From assembly GCA_900318495.1 (NCBI GenBank), contig ONLA01000001.1:1-64000 (forward strand): a DNA stretch of 64,000 nucleotides, written 5' to 3'. Origin of the DNA: an uncultured Eubacteriales bacterium (GTDB lineage: Bacteria; Bacillota; Clostridia; Oscillospirales; Acutalibacteraceae). Of the stretch, positions 42,450-51,321 are shown piece by piece. Each line of letters begins with the position of its first letter. Position 1 is the first letter of the stretch. The notes beneath the pieces were generated by a model, which saw only the letters and a program-made list of their open reading frames with translations, was not told where the DNA came from and searched no databases. A program made the translations under genes and the position numbers.

Positions 42450-43367
42450 ATGAAAACTATGAAGCTTGGCAATTCAAGCCTTGAGGTACCGATGATTGGT
42501 TTAGGCTGTATGAGAATTTCGGAGCTTGACGAACAGGAAACCTCCGAGTATTTAATGCACTGCTTGGAGCTTGGAATAAATTTTTTCGATCACGCCGATA
42601 TTTATGACGAAGGAGAATGTGAAAGAAGATTTGCCGAAGGAATAAAAAGCCTTAAAATACCGCGCGAGGACATCACTATACAGTCTAAATGCGGAATAAT
42701 TCCTCACCGTTATTATGATTTGTCTTATGATTATATCATCAGTTCTGTTGACGGAATTTTAAAAAGACTCGATACGGATTATATCGACATTCTTGTACTT
42801 CACCGTCCGGACGCGCTGGCAGACCCGGAAGAAATCGCCAAGGCTTTTGATGAGCTTGAAGCAAAAGGCAAGGTAAAGCACTTCGGCGTATCCAATCACA
42901 AGCCAACTCAAATTGACCTTTTGAAGCAATATGTTAAGCAGGATATTATTGTTAATCAAATGCAGTTCAGTATTCAGTCGTCAAGTATGATTTCATCAGG
43001 GCTTGAAGCAAATATGATTACCGAAGGCTCGATTGACCGCAACGGCGGAGTGCTTGATTACTGCCGTATGAAGGATATTTCCGTGCAGGCGTGGTCTCCT
43101 TTTCAGGGACCTCACGGAGCGTTTATTGATAAAAACGAGCTTTACCCTGACCTTAACTGGGCGCTCGGTGAAATTTGCGCAAAATACGGAGTTTCCAAAA
43201 CAACAATTGCCGCCGCGTGGATTTTACGGCACCCTGCCAAAATTCAAATTATCGCCGGCACAATGAATTCCTACCGTATCGGTGAAGTTGCCAAAGCTCC
43301 CGAAATTACCCTTACAAGGGACGAATGGTACAGGCTTTATCAATGCGCCGGACACATTTTACCGTAA
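42450..43367 (+). CDS. Aldo/keto reductase
   Basis: A 305-residue NADPH-dependent oxidoreductase with a TIM barrel. The catalytic residues are visible as FDHADIYDEGECE (Asp and Tyr), the Lys in IQSKCG and the His in LVLHRPDALADP. The cofactor region near the C-terminus contains IQIIAGTMNSYRIGEV. I start at ATG 42450 (weak GGTGAAG site), as upstream in-frame codons precede the promoter. It resembles YdhF-like reductases in length and motifs. Substrate unknown. It is a single-gene transcript. Confidence 0.88.
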   Translation: MKTMKLGNSSLEVPMIGLGCMRISELDEQETSEYLMHCLELGINFFDHADIYDEGECERRFAEGIKSLKIPREDITIQSKCGIIPHRYYDLSYDYIISSVDGILKRLDTDYIDILVLHRPDALADPEEIAKAFDELEAKGKVKHFGVSNHKPTQIDLLKQYVKQDIIVNQMQFSIQSSSMISSGLEANMITEGSIDRNGGVLDYCRMKDISVQAWSPFQGPHGAFIDKNELYPDLNWALGEICAKYGVSKTTIAAAWILRHPAKIQIIAGTMNSYRIGEVAKAPEITLTRDEWYRLYQCAGHILP

Positions 43368-43378
43368 ACAATAAATCA

Positions 43379-43407
43379 GGCTATCGTTATTAAGCGATAG
43401 CCTTTTG
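43379..43407 (+). terminator. Terminator of the aldo/keto reductase gene
   Basis: Stem GGCTATCG / CGATAGCC with loop TTATTAAG and tail TTTTG. It sits just past the stop of the convergent lipoprotein gene, and the A-rich flank allows weak use in the other direction. Confidence 0.75.
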
Positions 43408-43411
43408 TGTA

Positions 43412-44884
43412 TCAGTTATCCGGCTTTGCGTCAGGCTTTCCGCTTTTTCCCAAAGCTCCTCCGTTATTGCCGTCCGGTTTTTCGGGCGGTGTTCCGCCTT
43501 CACCGTGGCCTGAACCGCCTGAGCTTGAAGAAGTTACTTCAATTGCCTGACCTTGTGACTTTGAACCCTGTGTGTACTTTTGTCCGTTAACATAAAGGGT
43601 ATGGCCGTTTAGATTAATTGAATCAGCGTCACAGGTTAGGCTTGTAATATAAGAATCGCCTGTCAGCGTCCATGTGGAGCCGCTTTCGATTTCCACATAA
43701 ACTTCTCCCTGCTGACCGTCGGAATTAACCGCGCCGCTGTAGCTTGAGCTGTCTTTAAGGTAAAGGTTGAGGTGCGACACACTGTCTACAATCATATCGC
43801 CGTCTATAGTTTGCTTTGAAGCGTTTAAGCTTACCTGACCGCCGTTAGAACCTTCGCTTCCCCAGCCGGCCGCTGCCGCTCTTAAAAATACCCCGTCCGA
43901 TTCATTTGTTATTTTAGCGGAATTGAGGTTGATTTCGGTTGCCGTGTTGGTAATAAAAAATACGTCGCCGTTTTTATTGGTAAGCGTTCCTCCGTTCATA
44001 TCAAAGGATGAAAGCCCCTGAGCAGCATCGCCCGACATTGACTGATAAATCATTACAGCCTGATAATAATTGGAATGACTGCCGTTTTTCTTGGTGTTGT
44101 CAGCGGTGAGATTGGAATTATTTAGAGTGACCGAATTTTTGCCTTCAACAACCACTCCCTGTGAAGCTGTGGATTCAAGCGAAGAATCGTTTACGGTAAT
44201 ATCTGCAGTTGAGTATATTACGGGAGAGCCGACTCCGCTTGTTGTATAATTACCGCCGTTTACAGTCACGGTTCCGCCGCCTCTGTCGGAACGGATCGCC
44301 GCCGATGAATTGCCGGACGTATTGATTGTAAGATTATCAGCGTTCATTGTTCCGCCGCCGGTTGTCATCAGGCCGCCCGAGCAATTACCGCTTGTTTCAA
44401 TGTAAGAATCAGAAATATTTACGGTAGTGCCTTCACCGTAGCTGAACACGGCGTTGGCGTGGGTGCCGTTTGTTTTTGCCACGATGCTGCTGAGGTCAAG
44501 CGTACCCTTGTTTGCGGCGAATATCGCGGAGTTTTCGCCGTAAAAATCCGCTTCATCGCCCTGGGCTTCACCGGATTTGTTAACAAGAACATTGCTGTAG
44601 TTTTCAGATGTTCCGTCAGCTGTAACAGCGTGCTCCCCGTCAGCGGTATTCTCGATTGTTTCGGTAATCTTTATATCACTTTCGGAAAGCTTTTTTGTGG
44701 CTGACGCTTCTTTTGTTGAGTCAGCCGCGCTTGACGAATTATTCTCAATTTCGGTCGCTGAGTCAACTGTAGCTGCTGAAGATAACTGACTTTGACCGTT
44801 ACCCGAGCATGAAGTAAGCGCCGAAGCGGTTGAGAACGCTGCAATAACGGCTGCCAATGCTAATAAATTACTCTTGTGTTTCAT
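43412..44884 (-). CDS. Secreted beta-helix lipoprotein, adhesin-like
   Basis: The 490-residue protein starts behind GGGAGG and has a lipoprotein signal (lipobox LTSC, Cys about residue 26). A Ser/Ala-rich low-complexity spacer (about 27-70) follows. Then come regularly spaced Asn/Ser/Thr/Gly repeats of about 20-25 residues (ADGTSENYSNVLVNKSG, ANKGTLDLSSIVAKTNGTHA, VNGGNYTTSGVGSPVIYSTA and others) that look like a right-handed parallel beta-helix. The C-terminus is Gly/Pro/Lys-rich with GGSGHGEGGTPPEKPDG. Proteins of this kind are common surface adhesins or glycan-binding proteins; no catalytic residues are visible. It stands alone before the tRNA. Confidence 0.78.
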   Translation of the reverse strand: MKHKSNLLALAAVIAAFSTASALTSCSGNGQSQLSSAATVDSATEIENNSSSAADSTKEASATKKLSESDIKITETIENTADGEHAVTADGTSENYSNVLVNKSGEAQGDEADFYGENSAIFAANKGTLDLSSIVAKTNGTHANAVFSYGEGTTVNISDSYIETSGNCSGGLMTTGGGTMNADNLTINTSGNSSAAIRSDRGGGTVTVNGGNYTTSGVGSPVIYSTADITVNDSSLESTASQGVVVEGKNSVTLNNSNLTADNTKKNGSHSNYYQAVMIYQSMSGDAAQGLSSFDMNGGTLTNKNGDVFFITNTATEINLNSAKITNESDGVFLRAAAAGWGSEGSNGGQVSLNASKQTIDGDMIVDSVSHLNLYLKDSSSYSGAVNSDGQQGEVYVEIESGSTWTLTGDSYITSLTCDADSINLNGHTLYVNGQKYTQGSKSQGQAIEVTSSSSGGSGHGEGGTPPEKPDGNNGGALGKSGKPDAKPDN

Positions 44885-44973
44885 AAAAGATTACCTCCCT
44901 GTTTAGATTGGTTACATTATAAATGCACAATATTAAATAATGCTTAAAAATATATAAATGTTTTATTTTTTAC

Positions 44974-45002
44974 TTGCTTTATTTTTTTGTTTGTGATATA
45001 AT
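44974..45002 (+). promoter_or_regulatory. Promoter of the tRNA-Ser gene
   Basis: TTGCTT (44974-44979), 17-bp spacer, TATAAT (44997-45002), 21 bp before the mature tRNA 5' end. Confidence 0.75.
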
Positions 45003-45023
45003 AGCTCTTGTTGATAAATATTA

Positions 45024-45112
45024 GGAGACGTATCGAAGTGGTCATAACGGGGCTGACTCGAAATCAGTTAGGGAGCAATCCCCCGCGGGTTCGAATCCCG
45101 CCGTCTCCGCCA
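45024..45112 (+). tRNA. tRNA-Ser (anticodon CGA)
   Basis: An 89-base class II tRNA with acceptor GGAGACG / CGTCTCC, D-arm, anticodon stem CTGA/TCAG with loop CTCGAAA (anticodon CGA, codon UCG), a long variable arm, T-arm GCGGG-TTCGAAT-CCCGC and an encoded CCA end. All stems pair perfectly. Confidence 0.96.
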
Positions 45113-45117
45113 GAAAA

Positions 45118-45147
45118 AAGGCATCCGATTCAGGATGTCTTTTTTAT
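45118..45147 (+). terminator. Terminator of the tRNA-Ser gene
   Basis: Hairpin GGCATCC / GGATGTC (one G-T pair) with loop GATTCA, followed by TTTTTT. Confidence 0.8.
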
Positions 45148-45309
45148 CAGCACACCAAAAAGAGACGGCGGGATTCGAAGGCGAGCGTTAAGAAAACAGT
45201 CCGGGGGACTGTTTTTAGCGAGAGAGCAGATGACAACTCTTCCATCAGAAAGTGAAAACAACAGGCGCGGTATCACCTGTTTGACAATATCATCCGCCGT
45301 CTCCGCCAA
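45148..45309 (+). mobile_element. tRNA-Ser 3'-end duplication cassette (remnant insertion?)
   Basis: This gap has no credible gene. At 45162-45179 lies an exact inverted copy (18 bp) of the tRNA T-arm and acceptor region 45090-45107. At 45294-45308 the last 15 bases of the tRNA recur in direct orientation, followed by a second copy of the tRNA terminator. Between them are a perfect hairpin AAAACAGTCC / GGACTGTTTT with a 3-nt loop (45193-45215) and a smaller AACAGG/CCTGTT stem. The pattern fits an element that inserted at the tRNA 3' end and duplicated it, since the tRNA itself is intact. The mechanism is inference. Confidence 0.55.
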
Positions 45310-45340
45310 AAAAAGGCATCCGATTTAGGATGTCTTTTTG
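45310..45340 (+). terminator. Second copy of the tRNA terminator
   Basis: GGCATCC / GGATGTC with loop GATTTA and a TTTTT tail, nearly identical to 45118-45147; part of the duplicated tRNA 3' flank. Confidence 0.7.
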
Positions 45341-45377
45341 TTATGCACGTAAGAACATAGACAGCACGCAATATTTA

Positions 45378-45500
45378 TACTAATACCTAATAAAAAGTAG
45401 CCAATCTTTGCGGTCTATTTTCCGCAATACTGCGTTGTCGTCCTTGCAAGGCGCCAGCCTTGCCGCGTCCTATAAGTCTACTTTCTATCAGGAATTAGTA
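45378..45500. repeat. MITE-like element, copy 2 (123 bp, inverted relative to copy 1)
   Basis: Reverse complement of the 1786-1915 element: the same 23-bp ends, GGACGCGGCAAGGCTGGCG core and ACCGCAAAGATTGG segment. The variable parts differ. Copy 1 has an extra hairpin before the GC core, copy 2 an extra CGCAGTATTGCG hairpin after it. So the two share ends and core but carry different hairpin modules. Confidence 0.7.
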
Positions 45501-45536
45501 TTACGCAGAAAGCACTTTTAACGCGCAAAATAAAAA

Positions 45537-45566
45537 AATCTCCCTTTAAACTTAAAAAGGGAGATT
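45537..45566 (-). terminator. Terminator of lysA
   Basis: Minus-strand stem AATCTCCCTTT / AAAGGGAGATT with a short loop and a T7 tail, right after the lysA stop. It ends the long leftward gene series that starts at tig. Confidence 0.82.
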
Positions 45567-45574
45567 GAAGTAAA

Positions 45575-46855
45575 TTATTCCGTTAATACTTTATAATCCG
45601 AAAAGTCAAAGGTTGCGAAGTAGTCCTTTGGCGTTTCGGCGCGTCTTATAAGCTTAAACGAACCATCCTCACGCAAAAGCACTTCCGCGCTGCGGAGCTT
45701 TCCGTTATAGTTATATCCCATTGAGAAACCGTGTGCGCCGGCATCGTGGATATAAACAATATCGCCGATGTCGATTTTCGGAAGCATACGGTCAATTGCG
45801 AACTTGTCGTTGTTTTCGCACAAGCCGCCTGTAACATCATACTTATGGTCGCAGGGTTCATTTTCCTTTCCGAGCACGGTAATATGATGATAAGAACCGT
45901 ACATTGCCGGACGCATAAGATTTGCCGCGCAGGCGTCAACGCCGATATACTCCTTATATATATGCTTTTCGTGAATCGCTGTTGTCACAAGAGCGCCAAA
46001 GGGCGCGAGCATATATCTTCCGAGTTCGGTATATATCTCAACATCGCCCATTCCTTCGGGAACAAGAATTTCTTCAAATCTGCGGCGCACGCCTTCGCCG
46101 ATTACCGCAATATCGTTTTTGGGGTCTTCGGGTTTATAATCAACACCAACACCGCCCGACAGATTTACAAACTTGATATGTACGCCTGTTTTTTTGTGCA
46201 GACGAACAGCAAGGCGGAAAAGAATAGCCGCAAGCTCCGGATAATAATCATTTGAAACCGTGTTTGACGCAAGAAAAGCATGGATGCCGAATTCTTCCGC
46301 TCCGGCGGCTTTGAGTTCAACAAACGCTTTTTCGATTTGTTCCTCTGTCATTCCGTATTTGGAATCACCGGGAGTGTCCATAACCTGAACACCATCCTCG
46401 CTTGCCGCGAGCTGAAATACTCCGCCCGGATTATAACGGCAGCAAATTGTTTTGGGAACTCCGCATACTTTCTTGATAAACTCAACATGAGTGTAGTCAT
46501 CAAGGTTAATGTTTGCCCCCAAATCGTACGCCTTTTTCATATCCTCAACCGGAGTTACGTTCGAACTGAACATTATCTCGCTGCCTGTAATTCCGCAGGC
46601 CTCACAAAGCTGAAGCTCGGTGTAGGACGAGCAGTCCATTCCGCAGCCTTCCTCTTTTAAAATTTGCATAATATACGGATTCGGTGTTGCTTTTACAGCA
46701 AAATATTCCTTGTAACCCTTGTTCCAGCTAAACGCTTTATTAAGAGCTCTCGCGTTTTCCCTTATTCCCTTTTCATCATAAATGTGAAAAGGAGTGGGAA
46801 TTTCTTTTATTATTTCCTTTGCTTTTTCTAAAGATATAAACGGCTTTTTTTCCAT
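45575..46855 (-). CDS. lysA: Diaminopimelate decarboxylase
   Basis: LysA decarboxylates meso-diaminopimelate to lysine. The 426-residue protein is a fold-type III PLP enzyme: PFHIYDEKG start, PLP lysine in YFAVKATPNP, NLSGGVGVDYKPE and GVDACAANLMRPAMYGSYHH. The GGLCENNDKFA segment bears the substrate-binding Cys and Glu near the C-terminus (CESGD-like in E. coli). Related carboxynorspermidine or ornithine decarboxylases lack that pattern. It lies 4 bp after engB, at the end of the tig-clpP-clpX-lon-engB series. Confidence 0.9.
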   Translation of the reverse strand: MEKKPFISLEKAKEIIKEIPTPFHIYDEKGIRENARALNKAFSWNKGYKEYFAVKATPNPYIMQILKEEGCGMDCSSYTELQLCEACGITGSEIMFSSNVTPVEDMKKAYDLGANINLDDYTHVEFIKKVCGVPKTICCRYNPGGVFQLAASEDGVQVMDTPGDSKYGMTEEQIEKAFVELKAAGAEEFGIHAFLASNTVSNDYYPELAAILFRLAVRLHKKTGVHIKFVNLSGGVGVDYKPEDPKNDIAVIGEGVRRRFEEILVPEGMGDVEIYTELGRYMLAPFGALVTTAIHEKHIYKEYIGVDACAANLMRPAMYGSYHHITVLGKENEPCDHKYDVTGGLCENNDKFAIDRMLPKIDIGDIVYIHDAGAHGFSMGYNYNGKLRSAEVLLREDGSFKLIRRAETPKDYFATFDFSDYKVLTE

Positions 46856-46859
46856 TATT

Positions 46860-47453
46860 TTACCCCTCTGTTTCCTTTATATACTCCTCTATAACTTCTT
46901 TAACATCTTCAAGTCCGCTTCCGTCTACAGCCGAAAACGGAATAAGCTGAACGCCCTCAAATTCTTCGAGTTCATCCAAAACCTCGTTAATCCGCTTTTC
47001 ATAAGCGGTTTTTTTAAGCTTGTCCTTTTTTGTAAGAACAATGACGAACGGCGCGTTGCACTGATACAAAAAGCGTATCATATCGTAATCGTCTTTGGTG
47101 GGCTTGTGTCTGATATCAATAATCTGAATAATTAAAGCAATGCTTCTGTTTTGCGAAAAATAGCCCTCAACAAGCGACGCCCAGCGTTTCTTTTCAGCCT
47201 TTGAAACCTTGGCGTAACCGTAGCCCGGCAGGTCAACCATACGGAAATCCTGCAATTTATAGAAATTGATAGTTGCCGTTTTACCCGGCTGTGCGCTGAC
47301 TCTTGCCAAAGCTTTGCGCTGAACAAGCTTGTTGATCAAGGATGATTTTCCGACGTTTGAATGTCCCGAAAATACGACTTCGGGCATACCGGAATCAGGA
47401 AGCTGGTTCACCGTACCGGCAGCGAATTCAAAACTTACCTCGTTAAAATTCAT
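46860..47453 (-). CDS. engB: Ribosome biogenesis GTPase EngB (YsxC/YihA)
   Basis: EngB is an essential small GTPase for 50S subunit assembly. The 197-residue protein shows GHSNVGKSSLINKL (G1), a Thr-containing switch after QPGKTATINFYK, DLPGYGYAK (G3) and LTKKDKLKK (G4). It lies 10 bp downstream of lon; in many Firmicutes engB directly follows lon, so the order supports the call. Confidence 0.95.
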   Translation of the reverse strand: MNFNEVSFEFAAGTVNQLPDSGMPEVVFSGHSNVGKSSLINKLVQRKALARVSAQPGKTATINFYKLQDFRMVDLPGYGYAKVSKAEKKRWASLVEGYFSQNRSIALIIQIIDIRHKPTKDDYDMIRFLYQCNAPFVIVLTKKDKLKKTAYEKRINEVLDELEEFEGVQLIPFSAVDGSGLEDVKEVIEEYIKETEG

Positions 47454-47463
47454 AGCCGCCTCC

Positions 47464-49863
47464 TTACTGCCTTATAGTAGTACTCATTGCGGCAGGCTTT
47501 GATGACGCCGAAGCCCGGTTCCACTCACGTTCGCTGACCTTTATAGGGTCCGCTATAGCGCGGACAAGAACCTCGCTAAAGCTTTCAACAGGAATGAAAT
47601 TAACGTTTTCCCTAACTGCGGGGTCAAATTCGCTTATGTCGGGTTCGTTTGCCTTTGGAATAAGCACTGTGCTGATTTTATGCTTGTAAGCGGCCATACT
47701 TTTTTCCTTTAAGCCGCCTATGGCAAGCACCTTGCCTCTGAGGGTGATTTCACCTGTCATTGCAATATCATGGCGTACCGGCTTTGATGATAACGCCGAA
47801 TAAATCGCGGTTGCCATTGTAATTCCCGCCGACGGACCGTCCTTGGGAACCGCGCCTTCGGGAGCATGCAGATGGATGTCCTTTGTTTTGTAAAAATCAG
47901 AGTCTATTCCAAGCACGTCCGCGTGGCTTCTTATGCAGGTTATCGCTGTTTTGGCGCTTTCCTTCATAACATCCCCGAGTGAGCCCGTAAGCTCAATCTT
48001 TCCCGTGCCGTCCATAACGGCAACCTCAATCGGCAAAAGCTCGCCTCCGACAGAAGTCCACGCAAGTCCGTTTACTACACCGATTTCATCATTTTTGCCT
48101 ACATTGTCGGGAAGGTATTTTTTATTACCCAGAAGCGCTTCAACTGCTTTTTCATCAATTTTAAACAGCTCTGTTCCCTCTTCAAGCTTTTTAACCGCGC
48201 ATTTTCTCATTATGGAAGCGATAGTGCGTTCAAGAGTTCTGACGCCTGATTCGCGTGTGTAAAAGTCGATAAGACTGTAAAGAGCCTTTTGATTAAATTT
48301 TAATTCTTTTGAAGAAAATCCATTTAAATCGAGCTGTTTGGGAACAAGATGTTTTTTAGCGATATGGAATTTTTCTTCCCTTGTATAGCTGTTGAGCTCA
48401 ATAATCTCCATACGGTCGCGCAACGGAGCAGGAATTGAACCCAAATCGTTAGCGGTTGTAATAAACATTACCTCCGACAAGTCAAAGGGAATGTCAATGT
48501 AATGGTCTACAAACTTATTATTCTGTTCGCTGTCGAGCACCTCGAGCAGCGCGGAGGTGGGATCGCCCTTATAATCGCTCGCAAGCTTGTCTATCTCGTC
48601 GAGAATCAAAAGCGGATTATTTGTTCCGGCGTTCTGAACAGCGGTTATGATTCTTCCGGGAATCGAACCGATGTATGTTCTTCGGTGTCCCCGGATTTCA
48701 GCCTCATCCTTAACTCCGCCAAGCGCTATTCGCTGGCTTTTTCTGCCGATTGCCTTTGCGATTGACTGGGCGATTGAGGTCTTTCCTACGCCGGGAGGTC
48801 CTACAAAGCAGATAATCTGACCTTTTTGCTTTTCGCTGAGCTTCTTAACCGCAAGCTGTTCAATAATTCTGTCCTTGATTTTTTCGAGTCCGTAATGGCT
48901 TTTGTCAAGCTCTTTGCGAATTTTTGAAATAACAATTTTGTCTTTGCTTGAGGTATTCCACGGCAAATCAAGCACGGTATCAAGATAAGTTCTTATTACA
49001 GAAGCTTCCTGACTTCCGTAAGGCATTTTCATCAGCTTGCGGCATTCCTTGAACAAAGCTTCCTCGGATTTTTCATCAAGGTGAAGCTCCTCGATTCGCG
49101 CCGCGTAGTCTTCCGCCTCCTGAGAAGGATTATCGTCCTCGCCAAGCTCCTCCTCAATGATTCGCTTTTGTTCTCGCAGAAAATAGTCGCGCTGGCTTTC
49201 GTCGATGCGCATTTTGGCTCTGCGCGAGATTTCGTCTTCAATTTTCAATATGTAATTTTCGTTGGTAAGAACATCGAGCAAGGCTTCAAGTCTTTCGGTC
49301 TGAGGCAATATTTCAAGAATTGTCTGCTTTACAGTATAGTCAAGCATTATGTTAGAGGTTAAAAAGTCCGCAAGCTCTCCCGGATATTTACACAAAGCTA
49401 CTTTAAAAATAATATCCGGCGGAATTTTAGGCGCAACGTCAATATATTTTTCAAACTCGCTTCTTACCGCCCTGATAATGGCGGAATCCCTTGCAGTGAG
49501 ATGATTTTTTTCCTCAGGCAAGGGTTCGACCTCAGCCATAAGACATTTGTCGTCAAAAACCGGAGCCGTGACCCGTGCCCTGTATTTGCCTTCAATCACA
49601 ATTCTTGTGGTGTTGTCGGGCTGCTTTAAAACCTGAACAACCTTTGCGATAACGCCGGTTTTAAACAGGTCAATAAGCTTTGGTTCATTGCTTGAAGCGT
49701 CCTTTTGAGCGGCAAGAAAAATCATTTGATCGTTTTTCATTGCCTTGTTTATCGCGGTAATGCTTTTTTGTCTGCCAACATCAAAATGTATAAGCGACTT
49801 TGGGAACACTACCAAACCGCGCAGCGGAAGCACGGGTACTATCATTGTGTTTTGGGTTTCCAT
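47464..49863 (-). CDS. lon: ATP-dependent protease La (Lon)
   Basis: Lon degrades damaged and regulatory proteins. The 799-residue protein has the N-terminal LON substrate domain (LPLRGLVVFPKSLIHFDVGR), a central AAA+ module with GPPGVGKTSIAQSIA and LLILDEIDK, and a C-terminal protease domain. The Ser-Lys dyad lies in PKDGPSAGITMA and LKEKSMAAYKHK. Length agrees with LonA. It lies downstream of clpX in the conserved tig-clpP-clpX-lon order, separated by a hairpin that could attenuate transcription. Confidence 0.97.
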   Translation of the reverse strand: METQNTMIVPVLPLRGLVVFPKSLIHFDVGRQKSITAINKAMKNDQMIFLAAQKDASSNEPKLIDLFKTGVIAKVVQVLKQPDNTTRIVIEGKYRARVTAPVFDDKCLMAEVEPLPEEKNHLTARDSAIIRAVRSEFEKYIDVAPKIPPDIIFKVALCKYPGELADFLTSNIMLDYTVKQTILEILPQTERLEALLDVLTNENYILKIEDEISRRAKMRIDESQRDYFLREQKRIIEEELGEDDNPSQEAEDYAARIEELHLDEKSEEALFKECRKLMKMPYGSQEASVIRTYLDTVLDLPWNTSSKDKIVISKIRKELDKSHYGLEKIKDRIIEQLAVKKLSEKQKGQIICFVGPPGVGKTSIAQSIAKAIGRKSQRIALGGVKDEAEIRGHRRTYIGSIPGRIITAVQNAGTNNPLLILDEIDKLASDYKGDPTSALLEVLDSEQNNKFVDHYIDIPFDLSEVMFITTANDLGSIPAPLRDRMEIIELNSYTREEKFHIAKKHLVPKQLDLNGFSSKELKFNQKALYSLIDFYTRESGVRTLERTIASIMRKCAVKKLEEGTELFKIDEKAVEALLGNKKYLPDNVGKNDEIGVVNGLAWTSVGGELLPIEVAVMDGTGKIELTGSLGDVMKESAKTAITCIRSHADVLGIDSDFYKTKDIHLHAPEGAVPKDGPSAGITMATAIYSALSSKPVRHDIAMTGEITLRGKVLAIGGLKEKSMAAYKHKISTVLIPKANEPDISEFDPAVRENVNFIPVESFSEVLVRAIADPIKVSEREWNRASASSKPAAMSTTIRQ

Positions 49864-49882
49864 TATTTCACCCTTTCATAAA

Positions 49883-49933
49883 AAGTAAAAGGGCAACACT
49901 GCACTGCGGCAAAAGCCGGTATGCAGTATTGCC
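49883..49933 (-). terminator. Hairpin with T-rich tail between clpX and lon
   Basis: Minus-strand GGCAATACTGC / GCAGTGTTGCC (one G-T pair) with an inner GGC/GCC stem, followed by CTTTTACTTTTT before the lon ribosome site. A partial terminator or attenuator would lower lon relative to clpX. Confidence 0.55.
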
Positions 49934-49967
49934 ATAAAAGCAGTATACAACTTACCGCTTTGGTAAT

Positions 49968-51308
49968 TTACGATGCCGAGCTGCGCTTTGAACGCTTACC
50001 CGAATCTTTTTTTGGCAAAGGAAGTGAAAAAGACGGTTTTTCCTTTTTGCGTACAATTTGCGGTTGTATGCCTTCGGTTACTACTTCCTTTGTGATAATA
50101 ATCTTTTCAATAGTATTGTCCGAAGGAGTTTCAAACATTAAATCTGTAAGAATGTCCTCCATAATACCTCTTAAACCTCTTGCGCCTGTGTGCTGTTCCT
50201 GAGCCTTTTTGGCTATTGCCTCAAGCGCTTCATCTTCAAAGTAAAGATCTACGTCGTCAAGCTCAAAAAGCTTCTTGTACTGCTGGACTATTGAATTTTT
50301 CGGTACAGTCAGAATCTTTACAAGCGCTTCGGTGTCAAGTCCGCTGAGAGCGGTAATTACCGGCAATCTGCCGATAAGCTCGGGAATAATTCCGAACTTG
50401 ACCAAATCATGAGCTGTAACATCCTTCATCCACTCTGTTTCGTCAAATTCAGCCTTTGACTTAACAAGAGATTCAAAGCCGATAACAGAATTTCCCTTGC
50501 GCTTTTCAACAATCTTTTCAAGACCGTCAAAGGCTCCGCCGCAGATAAACAAAATATTCTTTGTGTCAATCTGCAAAAATTCCTGCTGAGGATGCTTTCT
50601 TCCGCCCTGAGGAGGAACGTTCGCTACGGTACCCTCAACTATTTTAAGCAAAGCCTGTTGAACACCCTCGCCGCTTACATCTCTTGTAATAGAAGGATTT
50701 TCGGATTTTCTCGCGATTTTATCAATTTCATCAATATAGATAATTCCGCGTTCCGCGCGCTCAATGTCATAGTCCGCCGCCTGAATAAGCTTTAAAAGGA
50801 TATTTTCAACATCCTCGCCGACATAACCTGCTTCGGTAAGAGTTGTCGCGTCTGCAATGGCAAACGGAACGTCGAGAGCCTTAGCCAGAGTTTGAGCAAG
50901 CAAGGTTTTACCAACACCTGTAGGACCGAGCAAAAGCACGTTGCTTTTGGCAAAGTCAATGCTTTCGTCCTTGGCGTACGCGCGTTTATAATGGTTATAA
51001 ACCGCTACGCTCAGTGTAACCTTGGCATGATCCTGACCGATTACATACTCATCAAGAATGGCTTTTATTTCCTTTGGCTTTAAAAGATCGGCAATTGATT
51101 CATCGGGATCAATCGGCGCAACACCTTTTCCGTAGGGCTTAGCGTTTTCACGCTCAATTTCCCCCGACTGCTCAAGTATGTTCATACAGAGATCAACGCA
51201 GCGGTCGCAGATATACGCGCCGTTGCCGGCAATAAGACGCAAAACCATATCCTGCGGTTTTCCGCAAAAGGAACAGTAAATCTCTTTGTCGATATTCTTG
51301 TTAGACAT
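49968..51308 (-). CDS. clpX: ClpX, ATPase subunit of the Clp protease
   Basis: ClpX unfolds substrates and feeds them to ClpP. The 446-residue protein has an N-terminal zinc-binding domain ([16 protein letters not shown]), a Walker A site [12 protein letters not shown], Walker [12 protein letters not shown], the [19 protein letters not shown] pore/ISS region and the C-terminal [13 protein letters not shown]. It carries an extra basic tail ([20 protein letters not shown]). It follows clpP by 13 bp; both proteins act as one complex. Confidence 0.97.
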   Translation of the reverse strand: MSNKNIDKEIYCSFCGKPQDMVLRLIAGNGAYICDRCVDLCMNILEQSGEIERENAKPYGKGVAPIDPDESIADLLKPKEIKAILDEYVIGQDHAKVTLSVAVYNHYKRAYAKDESIDFAKSNVLLLGPTGVGKTLLAQTLAKALDVPFAIADATTLTEAGYVGEDVENILLKLIQAADYDIERAERGIIYIDEIDKIARKSENPSITRDVSGEGVQQALLKIVEGTVANVPPQGGRKHPQQEFLQIDTKNILFICGGAFDGLEKIVEKRKGNSVIGFESLVKSKAEFDETEWMKDVTAHDLVKFGIIPELIGRLPVITALSGLDTEALVKILTVPKNSIVQQYKKLFELDDVDLYFEDEALEAIAKKAQEQHTGARGLRGIMEDILTDLMFETPSDNTIEKIIITKEVVTEGIQPQIVRKKEKPSFSLPLPKKDSGKRSKRSSAS

Positions 51309-51321
51309 TGCAGTCCCTCAC

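Noticed and set aside
45008..45328. Open reading frame of 106 codons spanning the tRNA-Ser and its duplication
   Set aside because: It covers a perfect tRNA gene and two terminators, its residues are translated tRNA and hairpin sequence, and it has no ribosome site.
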